Positions 55,990 through 64,000 of a stretch of DNA of 64,000 nt are shown here, in pieces. The DNA lies in assembly GCA_963680875.1 (NCBI GenBank), contig OY804589.1, positions 22,785,462-22,849,461 of the forward strand, in the 5' to 3' direction. The number at the start of each line of letters is the position of its first letter. The stretch's first letter is position 1. Under the pieces are notes generated by a model, which did no database searches, had not been told where the DNA came from, and saw only the letters and a list, made by a program, of their open reading frames with translations. This stretch comes from Bathymodiolus brooksi. Lineage: Eukaryota; Mollusca; Bivalvia; Mytilida; Modiolidae. A program made the translations under genes and the position numbers.

Positions 55990-56250
55990 GAGGGGTCGTT
56001 GTGGCCATGATCGCATGGTAGTTGAATTTACAACTACCTATGCAATCAGTGCCTATCACCACTGATGTTGTTAGTTTGAATCGCGATCATGACAAGGTGT
56101 ACAACATTATGTGATAAAGTTTGTCAGTGACTTGCGGCAGATCGGTGATTTTCTGTGGATCCTCCGGTTTCCTCCACCAATAAAGCTGACCGTCACGATA
56201 TAACGGAAATATTGTTGAACGTGCCGTTAAACATCATAACCTTAACCCTA
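55990..56250 (+). mobile_element. SINE-A, full-length
   Basis: Head 'ggggtcgttgtggccatgat', altered B box (agtttgaatcgcg), core 'gaaatattgttgaacgtgcc', tail 'aaccttaaccct'. A 62-bp direct repeat (55928-55989 and 56399-56460, 'gcgttttccttccataagga' type) flanks it at a distance. Confidence 0.85.
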
Positions 56251-56499
56251 TAAAATAACAGTGCAGAAGTAGATATATCACTGCAATATGATTTAATTGA
56301 TCTTTTCTCTTAATTCTTTAATCAATGTTAAGTGCCTAGCGGAGATGCAGCTAAAACAGTGTTTGTCTTTGTTTTGGAACGATCGTAGTGGCAACCTCAA
56401 CTCATTTGCACTGAAGGCGATAACGAAAACTATAGCATCACCGAGTCGTTTTCCTTCCATAAAGGAGACGATCTGAAATAAAATTGACACTAATCCAGA

Positions 56500-57001
56500 T
56501 CCTTACCTAATGTAATAGTAATTGTGTCATCTTAAAAATTTCAGGAACTGAATTATTTCTATTTTAGGAAGTCTTAGACGAGACATTGTAATAATCAAAT
56601 TTGTATGGTGGCTTAGATTATAAAATTGTTATTTACAAAGCGTGAGATCTCATTGTTTATACTATATGACATAATTGTATCCAATGTTAAGCAGAAATGA
56701 CGCAACAGTAGTCATTTGCAAAATTGTATTATTGTGTTATAACAGTAATTACCAAGCTTTAGTACATAGAATTCACGATATTATTTAATTTCCTAGTAAA
56801 TTGGTCATCTGAACATTCTAGACAATAACAGTAGGTTTAAGGACCATTTAATAAATGTTTTCTGGTCGTTTGACATTTGAACGCATGCAGAATACAAAAA
56901 TCGGAAGAACCAGGACTATAGAAAAAAAAGTTAGTGTAGGTCTATATGAACATCAAGGTAAACGCGTCGGCAAATCACAAAAAATATCCAAATTACAGGA
57001 T
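56500..57001. other. No recognisable feature
   Basis: AT-rich spacer before the RT copy. Confidence 0.45.
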
Positions 57002-57581
57002 CAGTTTATTTTTATACTCATATGAGTCGGAGTTTCTTCAAAAGCTTGTAAAAGATAAGAAGATTCATGAGGCTAGAGCCTTTAATTTCACATACAGGTA
57101 TATTGATGACGTTTTATCTATCAATAATTCTAGATTTGCAGAATTTCTTCCATTGATATATCCTCCAGAGCTGGAAGTTAAAGAGACCACCGATACAGCT
57201 TCGTCCGCATCATTTTTGGACTTATACCTCGAATTTGACGACAGTGGTCAACTCAGTACTAAAATTTATGATAAGCGGGACGACTTCAATTTTAAAATCA
57301 TAAATTTTCCAAACATGTGCAGCAATATACCAGCTTCTCCTGCATATGGTGTTTATATCTCGCAATTGATTTGCTATGCAAGGGCCAGTAGCAATTATTC
57401 TGATTTCCTGAAACGTCATCTTCATCTGAGAAACAGGCTACTGGACCAGGGCTATAAAAAGATTCGCCTTATTCGATCTCTTAAAAAGTTTATATTCCGA
57501 TACCAATATCTTGTCGAAATATATTCCGTCTCTGCAGAAAAAATTATAAGCGATGCATTTTCATATAGTGAAAATGTATAA
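57002..57581 (+). pseudogene. Reverse transcriptase, C-terminal part (Penelope-like or unclassified)
   Basis: The open frame formally starts at 56946, but homology begins near FLYSYESEFLQ. It carries the RT catalytic box in TYRYIDDVLSINN (YIDD; about residue 52), then a thumb-like region: YPPELEVKETTD, SFLDLYLEFDDSGQLSTKIY, DKRDDFNFKIINFP, AYGVYISQLICYARAS, and a basic helical end (LRNRLLDQGYKKIRLIRS). The layout after YxDD (LDL...G.LST.iY.K) recalls Penelope-like elements, but no GIY-YIG endonuclease follows, so the class is uncertain. N-terminal RT motifs are lost by truncation. Confidence 0.7.
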
Positions 57582-57935
57582 AGATAAAGAAGTCAAAAAG
57601 ATTTTTGTCAATGTGTGACGTAAAAATATTTTTGACATTTACGTCACCGAATATGGTACTGCTTTGACAACTATTTTACCTATTTTGTTCCTGTATTTAA
57701 ATACTGTTACAGTGACAGCCGGAACCTTTGAACCGTAATGAGAGCGGGAGGTTTGGCGCCTTAAAATCTGATTCAACCCACCATTTCTTTAGAAATGCCT
57801 GTACCAAGTCAGGGTCATTACGGTTTTCACAGTTTTCCGGTTGTTGACTGATTTTGTCTGTTTATATAATTATGAGTTTTGACTTTCCCTTTGTAAGATT
57901 GTTCGGAGTTCGGTAATTTTGTTATTACCCTTATT
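57002..57935 (+). mobile_element. YIDD reverse-transcriptase element, copy 4 (best preserved)
   Basis: 5'-truncated element with an open C-terminal RT frame (57002-57581) and a 350-bp 3' tail ending gttattaccctta. It is the reference for copies at 13711, 41559, 52717 and 62201. Confidence 0.85.
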
Positions 57936-57939
57936 TGTC

Positions 57940-58165
57940 TTTATCTTGGGTCAATGCATAGGCTACAGTTGTTTATAGGAGGGCTCATGTCTTATTTACG
58001 TTTTTTGTGTTTGTTTGCGTGTAGTGGTGTCCAACACATATTGTGGTGTGTTTTTGTTTTGTTTGTCTTCGTCTTGTGTGCACTATGTTGCCGGTTTCTA
58101 TGGATTGTCCATTTTTGATTGTCCCTTCGGTATTCTATGACATTTTGTTCTTGTGTCTCAAGATG
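57940..58165 (+). repeat. Single unit related to the 87-bp minisatellite
   Basis: 58075-58160 ('tgtgcactatgttgccggtt', 'tctatggattgtccattttt') is inverse to the unit at 29305-29890; here it is not tandemly repeated. Confidence 0.65.
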
Positions 58166-58911
58166 AGTGTGATCCGACCCCTAGTATTAATAGTAACATG
58201 TTCTCTGAATTTTCAATTCCCTTGCATATCCATTAAGGGTCAGTAATTCACTTGACAGTGTAGCAAGGAACATAGTACGGTATCTTCCATACCTGAGTTA
58301 CTCTTTGGCGCCGCGTCCTAAGGGCAAGTCGTGTATTTAAATTGTCCCGCACAGCTACCTGTCCTTCCTGTTGGAGATGTTCACCATCAGTGAAGACACC
58401 AGATAATTTGATATACCCTGGGAATCCCCCCGTGGATTATTGATAATGGGAGCAAATGATATAGGTGAAACGTCTAGTGTGGGTCGGCCTATGGATGGAT
58501 ATTCCGATTGTTACAAATAAAATTGAAGATAGTTGTCTAAGTTGGAACGGTTTTGAATTTCAAAATGTATTATGATGTCTTAATTATAAGGAAAGCATAC
58601 AAGTACACGACCCATATACATTATATTGATTGTATATTAAAGAAAATATATAAGCAATAAAAAACCAAAGGCATATAATTATATAAAATTATCAAACAAT
58701 TTGCAATGAAAAATTTCTAATATACGTCATAAAAGTCATAATGGCAGAGAAAACGAATCTCTCTTTTTTTTTTCTTTTTCTTTTTTTTTTTTTCTTAAAG
58801 AAAACGAATCTTAATAGCATATTTTCCAGAAACTTAAAAGGCCATTTATGTTGAGTTCTTTTACACAGCTGCATAATTCATGTTTGTATGTTATTTAATA
58901 AAACTAAGATC
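58166..58911. other. Spacer with a T-rich tract
   Basis: A C/T-rich homopolymer-like run occupies 58760-58797. No gene. Confidence 0.5.
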
Positions 58912-59095
58912 AACTTTCCTCAAACATAGGTAACCTTGGCAGATTTTAATCATCCTGTTTAGGTTCTTTGAATTGCTTGATGTCAAAGAATGTTAGATTA
59001 TCAGGCTTGTCTATCTGTTTACATTAAGCGTACCTGGTGAAGATTATTCTAGAAACGCAGTCTGCGCATTATATTAGATATCTACGTATTTGTTG
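58912..59095 (+). repeat. R2 fragment
   Basis: 'aaactaagatcaactttcct' through 'acctggtgaagattattcta' and 'gatatctacgtatttgttg'. Confidence 0.65.
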
Positions 59096-59100
59096 TACCC

Positions 59101-59234
59101 AAGTTTGTCAGTGACTTGCGGCAGTGTGGTGTTTTTCTTCGGATACTCAAGTTTCCTCCACCAATAAAACTAACCGCCACTATATAACCGAAATATTGTT
59201 GAAAGTGGCGTAAAACACAATAACCCTAACCCTA
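59101..59234 (+). mobile_element. SINE-A, 5'-truncated
   Basis: 'gtttgtcagtgacttgcggc' to core and tail 'aaccctaaccct'. Confidence 0.85.
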
Positions 59235-59690
59235 GTTTGTGTTCTAGGTATGGATTTGCTGTTGCATAAATACTAATATAAAGGAGATGTTCTAGATTGA
59301 AGAACTTGTATCTGATGCTATTGTTATGCTTTGGACAATAAAATATGTTTTAACTACATACGAATATAGATATATTGTTTATATGGCGTGCTACTAAATA
59401 TGCGTCAGGGAAAACTTGATGGGAATTCAAGAATGGACAATAAGAATCAACAAAATACCGCACTGTCGGAACAGCTTCACAATTCAATAGAAAGATAGTA
59501 GAAAGAGGCATATTCGATATCTCTAACACACAAACACATGACAACTCACCTTTCTGGCTTGTTACAGGCACTACAATAAAACATAGTTCTATGGGGCCAA
59601 GCTTGCCCTCTTAGTGAAGTGATCCGGTCATGCAAGTGCTTTCCACAATAACATTTCAAAAATCAGAAATGTCAATAAACTATCTTAAGG
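59235..59690. other. No recognisable feature
   Basis: AT-rich; a minus frame at 59350-59571 is unassigned. Confidence 0.45.
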
Positions 59691-59691
59691 T

Positions 59692-59831
59692 TTAGGGTTA
59701 TGGTTTTAACGCCACTTTCAACAACATTTCAGTTATGTCGTGGCGGTCAGTTTTATTGGTGCAGGAAACAGGAGTACCAGGAGAAAACCACCGACATGCA
59801 GATGGTCACTGACGAAGTTTATCACATTATG
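59692..59831 (-). mobile_element. SINE-A, truncated, reverse
   Basis: Core 'acgccactttcaacaacatt', body to 'gaagtttatcacattatg'; head absent. Confidence 0.85.
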
Positions 59832-60568
59832 AACTATTTTAAGAAAGTATATTGAAAGCACTGGAAAAAGGGAATAAAACACATTTGCTATGCAATTAGC
59901 AGGTGTATCACACATTAGTTTTTTTTACGGTATACTAGGCATATCTCTATATATACCACAAGCTAATGCGATTTTAATTAGTCCAGCTGGAAACTTGTAT
60001 CAATATATATGCAAAATGTAATCATTGTAAATAAATAAAACATCTCATCTTAAAATTATTGCGGTGGTGCATCAAAATGAACATTCAATCGCGTGTAAAA
60101 TTTTCTGCGGTGTGTATATTATTAAAATGAACAATCCAATCACGTTTTAAATTTTCTGCAGTGTGTAAATGATATAAATGGCCATTCAATCGTGTGTAAA
60201 ATGGTATAGTTAAGCAAAACATACAGTAATAATTACCCGAATTGTCTGTCCATTCGTGCTATTGACAACACAAACCAATTAGATACGAGATCATTTAATA
60301 TTGCCTTGACAACAGTCTTAGAAGATTGTGGAGTTTTGTACATTTGAACTGTATAATTGAATAATGTCAGACCCGTGTCCTTTACATATTCTTTGCGTGA
60401 GACTAAGATACAATAGATGAGAGTGATCTAATTGGTTGATAAATACAGCTTAGGATGATTGTTATTTTTCCGCTGAACAGTATGTGGTAGGAACGGTCGA
60501 GGAAAAATAAATTGTAACGGACATCTATCTCAATTATTTGTCTTTGTCTGTTTTATTTAAACTTTGGA
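59832..60568. other. Spacer with a three-fold 50-bp repeat
   Basis: 'caatcgcgtgtaaaattttc' recurs three times between 60085 and 60205 with a period of about 58 bp. No gene. Confidence 0.55.
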
Positions 60569-60815
60569 AGGGTCCGGGTGGCTCAATGAATTAGGTAGTT
60601 GGATTACCTGACAACTCATACAAGGCTATCACCAGTACGGCGTGGGTCCGCTCCAGGCTTTGTAAATTACAAAAAAGGTGCACTCAGTTGCTTGCCCATG
60701 GTCGGTGGTTCTCTCCGGGTACTCCGGCTTTTTCCACCACTAAAACTGGTCGCCATGATATAGCTGAAATAATTCTGAAAGTGGCGTTAAAATACCAAAA
60801 ATAAAATAAAAATAC
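60569..60815 (+). mobile_element. SINE-B, full-length, perfect target duplication
   Basis: Head 'gggtggctcaatgaattagg', B box degraded to 'gggtccgctcc', core 'aattctgaaagtggcgttaa', A-rich tail. Flanked on both sides by ttaaactttgga (60557-60568 and 60816-60827). Confidence 0.9.
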
Positions 60816-60835
60816 TTAAACTTTGGATCCGGATA

Positions 60836-61014
60836 CAGTCAAACCTGCCTTAAAGGGCCACATTTATAAAATAAATCAAAGTCAATAAAGGACAGTCTCA
60901 TTGTTCCCATTAATTAATAGCGCATATACTTTTAACCTGTATATAAAGGGCAACTGGTCATAAAGGGCACATTTTCGGCTTCCCTTGAATGCCCTTTATA
61001 TACAGGTGTGACTA
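60836..61014. mobile_element. CAGTCAAACC-ended MITE, copy D
   Basis: Starts cagtcaaacctgcct after TA and ends caggtgtgacta. The interior has inverted 'aagggc' / 'gcccttt' motifs. Confidence 0.75.
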
Positions 61015-61176
61015 TTTTTTTTCTTATTCTCGACTTGAACACTCTCTGGTCCAAATTTTTTAATGTTATTTTACTATGAATTCGTTGTTAATATTAATTT
61101 TCGTGGTGTTCATGGGTTTAAGCAAAAATTAACTTTAAGTCCTCCACGAAAGACAAAAAAGAGAAGTCATATATAA

Positions 61177-61225
61177 ACGTTAGAGAATACCGAAGGGGCA
61201 ATCAACAATGGACAATCCAATCATA
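61177..61225 (-). repeat. Partial unit of the 87-bp repeat
   Basis: 'aaacgttagagaataccgaa' and 'ggggcaatcaacaatgg'. Confidence 0.7.
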
Positions 61226-61617
61226 TATTAAGTGCAAAACAAAGAATTAAAATGTAAACGTACATCTCGATTTCTGCCAAGCCATATATATTGAAACAAA
61301 CGAAAATAAAGGAAACCACAGTCTGTAATATACACATCTGATTAATTGCAGAAATATATAGGAATATTAAACATTACTTTGTCCTTACATGACAAAAGTC
61401 CATGTCTAACAATGTAAAGGTTGTCTTAGCAGCTGTCAATAATTGTTATCATACAGCAAAATACTGCTGTTTCACCTACTTTAGTTGGTAGCAATGATCG
61501 TGGATGGGCGGAACATGAAATGTTTGTTATTTTCGTGGTCTTGATACGTGCTAGGAACGTCTCTTTTTATTGTATGCCTTCCATGGTGCATTGAACTTCG
61601 TTGTCTAATTGGGGGAG
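61226..61617. other. No recognisable feature
   Basis: AT-rich spacer. Confidence 0.45.
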
Positions 61618-61872
61618 GGGAGGGGTCGTCGTGGTCGTGATCACATGGTAGTTTGATTTACAACTACTAGTGCAATCAGTGCCTATCACCAATAAGTGTG
61701 GGAGTTCAAATTTCGTACATGGCGAGGTGAACTCGAGACAACATTATATGATAAAGATCATCTGTGCCTTGCGGCAGGTCGGTGGTTTTCTCCGGTTTCC
61801 TCCACCAATAAACTGACAGCCATGATTTATTTGAAATATTGTTGAAAGTGCCGTTAAATACCATAGCCCTAA
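61618..61872 (+). mobile_element. SINE-A, full-length, small deletion
   Basis: Head 'ggggtcgtcgtggtcgtgat', degraded B box, 'gcaggtcggtggttttctcc' (following ten bases missing), core 'gaaatattgttgaaagtgcc'. Confidence 0.85.
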
Positions 61873-62200
61873 TACGTTTTATGTCTTATGATACAAATCA
61901 GTCTATCAACTAATAGAAATGATTCTACAAATGTCAAAATGGTAGTCAATGACCACATTATATTAGACGATTTCCAAAGACCTACATAAACATCATAATT
62001 TGTCGTTGTGATCTTCCGCATTATCAATTATTCCGATTAAAAAAAAATCTTTTTTTATCTATATGAATAAGCAGGAACTTATATTTGAATGGTTGATCAA
62101 TGACCAATGAATTGATTATAAGACATTCACCTCTTATATGAAGATAATAAATATTAAATCAGAGTTATTAATTATATGAAAAGAGTGTACAACAAAGGCT

Positions 62201-62472
62201 TTTGGTACTGCTTTGACAACTATTTTACCTATTTTGTTCCAATATTGTTATAAATACTGTTATAGTGACAGTCGGAACTTTTGAGCCGTAATGGCGCTTT
62301 AAAGTCTGATTCAACCCACCACATCTTTAGAAATGCTTGTACCAAGTCAGGGTCATTACGGTTTTCACAGTTTTCCGGTTGTTGACTGATTTTGTCTGTT
62401 TGTATACTTATGAGTTTTGACTTTCCCTTTGTAAGATTGTTCGGAGTTCGGTAATTTTGTTATTACCCTTAT
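62201..62472 (+). mobile_element. 3' end of YIDD reverse-transcriptase element, copy 5
   Basis: 'ttggtactgctttgacaact' to the common terminus; a 'gagcgggaggttt' segment is deleted. Confidence 0.85.
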
Positions 62473-62670
62473 TCACAAGTGCTTTTATAGGCTTTATTGT
62501 GTTTCTCTGCTGTTTTTGCTTGCGGTATTTTAGTGCAAATATGGAAGGGATCAAAAATAAACCAGAGGATTACAGTTATTAAATTCCAAGACATTAGTGT
62601 GCATCTAAGGCATATCATGTCCGGACATTCTGTGTTGTGTATAACTGTTGTTGCCATATTTTTTATGTGG

Positions 62671-62915
62671 TTTATGATGTTTAACGCCACCACGTTCAAT
62701 AATATTTCAGTTATATCGTGGCAGTCAGTTTTATTGGGTGAGGAAACCGGAGTACCTGGAAAAAATCACCGACCTGTCGCAAGTCACTGACAAACTTAAT
62801 GTTGTGTCGAGTACACCTCGCGATAAACGGGATTCGAACTCACAACTGTAGTGGTGATAGGCATTTGATTGGACCAGTAAGCTATAAATCCAACTACCAT
62901 GCGATCAAGACTGCG
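62671..62915 (-). mobile_element. SINE-A, nearly full-length, reverse
   Basis: Core, 'gaggaaaccggagtacctgg', body with small deletion, B box (complement of gggattcgaactca) and head. Confidence 0.85.
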
Positions 62916-63005
62916 AAGACCCTTCATCTGTCAGTCTTTTTGTATACATGTTACTGGTTGCATACATCTTATCTGCAGAAAGCTGTATAACATAGTGCAC
63001 GTGGT

Positions 63006-63235
63006 GTCAGCGTTTGAATTAGAATACGATACCAACGTTAAAGCTATATGCTATTAAGATCTTATTGATCAAGAACCAGCTATAGATCTTGAGCTTATCT
63101 TATAAAACCTTTTGGCGCATGTCATGTTAGCGTTTGAATTAGAATAAGAAACAGTCGTTAGAACTATATACAGTTAAGATCTTATTGATCAAGGAACTAG
63201 CTATGGATCTTAAGGTTATCTTGTAAAAATAGTAC
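63006..63235 (+). repeat. Tandem duplication of 120 bp
   Basis: 'agcgtttgaattagaata' at 63009 and 63129; both copies contain 'aagatcttattgatcaag'. Confidence 0.85.
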
Positions 63236-63276
63236 TTTTTGATTTACCTTGTAAAATGCTAGCTGTTCTTATATAT

Positions 63277-63455
63277 GTTGTGTACAAGTTGTGATTTTGT
63301 ACAAGTTATAACTTGTACAAAAATATAGTACAAATTATAACTTGTACGACACAAAATTACAAGTTATGACTTGCACAATATTGGCCTGTACAAGTTATAA
63401 CTTGTACAAAATTAAGCCAAAAAAGTGTTTCAACTTGTACAACTTTTTAGATCTG
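63277..63455. repeat. Cluster of TTGTACAAGTTATAACTTGT palindromes
   Basis: A perfect 28-bp palindrome (63295-63322) and a perfect 22-bp one (63387-63408), both centred on CAAGTTATAACTTG, plus imperfect copies at 63330-63347, 63355-63378 and 63430-63442. Confidence 0.9.
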
Positions 63456-63589
63456 TATATTGTACGAACAACACATTACTAAAGGGTCCAAACCAAACCA
63501 AATTTATTATTTACATGAAGTAAACTCTGTAGTACAAACTAATAAGCAATATTTATATTAGTACAAACATTAACACAGATACAGAGATT

Positions 63590-64000
63590 GGAAATACGGT
63601 TACTGAAACTGACTGTGGCCATACTGAACGAGTACGTAAACGAGCATTCTCTGGTAACGTTATTCCGGATACATTACCGGAAACTCAGGAAGTGATTTCT
63701 TCTCAGAAATAACCAATTCAAATATAGTTCGTGCCTGTAAACGTGCATTATCAGGACAAACAGACACAGGCTGATTCACTAACAAGGATCACTAAGCAAC
63801 GGCAAACAGTTCTTAAGAAAGATGACAATGTAGTTATACCAATTACCGCAGTAGATAGAGGTCCTATTGATCCAAGAAATATCAAAGGTATTGTTACACA
63901 AGTAAATGATCATGGTCAATACAATGTTGGTACAAAAGTGGGTTTGATTAAAGGTTACTTAAGTAGAAATCAAATTGAGTTCTGTGAGAGTGAAACTGTG
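63590..64000 (+). pseudogene. Integrase-like C-terminal region, frameshifted, runs off the window
   Basis: Two pieces in different frames. 63590-63712 encodes a segment with ERVRKRAFSGN and stops at TAA; a similar RACKRALSGQ follows near 63735. From about 63745 a second frame runs to the window end: SLTRITKQRQTVLKKDDNVV, IPITAVDRGPIDPRNIKGIV, VGTKVGLIKGYLSRNQIEFC. This resembles the C-terminal tail of integrase-derived transposon proteins of the KRBA2/SCAND3 kind (recognition from memory). It would be a DNA-binding or multimerisation tail, not the catalytic core. Partial and broken here. Confidence 0.55.

Noticed and set aside
62671..62990. Small protein frames over 62497-62990
   Set aside because: They run across a SINE-A copy and its flanks in several frames.

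Overview
This is a eukaryotic window, AT-rich (roughly one third G+C by eye) and crowded with transposable elements. No operons, ribosome-binding sites, prokaryotic terminators or CRISPR arrays are seen. The repeat content points to a bivalve mollusc, most likely a mytilid mussel: dense tRNA-derived SINEs, a YIDD-type reverse transcriptase family, and AT-rich dispersed repeats with many short palindromes. That assignment is recognition from memory, not a search result. I see no convincingly intact host gene; every protein-coding region I recognise belongs to, or is embedded in, mobile or decayed DNA.

Layout. 0-7.8 kb: dispersed repeats and a 1,153-bp foldback transposon (1001-2153) with terminal inverted repeats, an imperfect 8-bp target duplication and an interior built from tiny palindromes. 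7.8-9.6 kb: a frameshifted, intron-containing Crypton-like tyrosine recombinase. 9.7-13.4 kb: the integrase C-terminus of a Ty3/gypsy element, then a second reading frame pairing a C2H2-type zinc-finger segment with a KCTD-like BTB (T1) domain, then a TATA-containing segment and a GGTGACGGTGG-rich repeat tract. 14.1-15.3 kb: a broken Fic-domain gene with an intact Fic motif. 17.8-23.0 kb: a nearly full-length Ngaro-type (DIRS order) retrotransposon with the A1...B1-A2...B2 split direct repeats, remnants of gag, RT, tyrosine recombinase and an SGNH-type hydrolase, and ATT at all three recombination junctions. 24.7-28.8 kb: a 4.14-kb LTR retrotransposon whose two 245-bp LTRs look identical and which carries only gag-like sequence, so a young non-autonomous element.

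29-64 kb holds mostly short elements: about 17 SINE-A copies and three SINE-B copies that share a 3' core; five copies of a YIDD reverse-transcriptase family ending at the same 3' terminus; five CAGTCAAACC-ended MITEs; several perfect or near-perfect hairpins; an old degenerate inverted repeat at 35.8-37.9 kb; and minisatellites with units of 33, 36, 38, 40, about 80, 87 and about 130 bp. The window ends inside a frameshifted integrase-like C-terminal region.

The elements nest in one another, which gives relative ages: a SINE inside a MITE, a reverse-transcriptase copy inside a tandem array, SINE-Bs inside other dispersed repeats, and a minisatellite grown from a MITE end. The most notable items are the zinc-finger/BTB frame next to the gypsy integrase, the legible Ngaro architecture, and the gag-only LTR element with matching LTRs.
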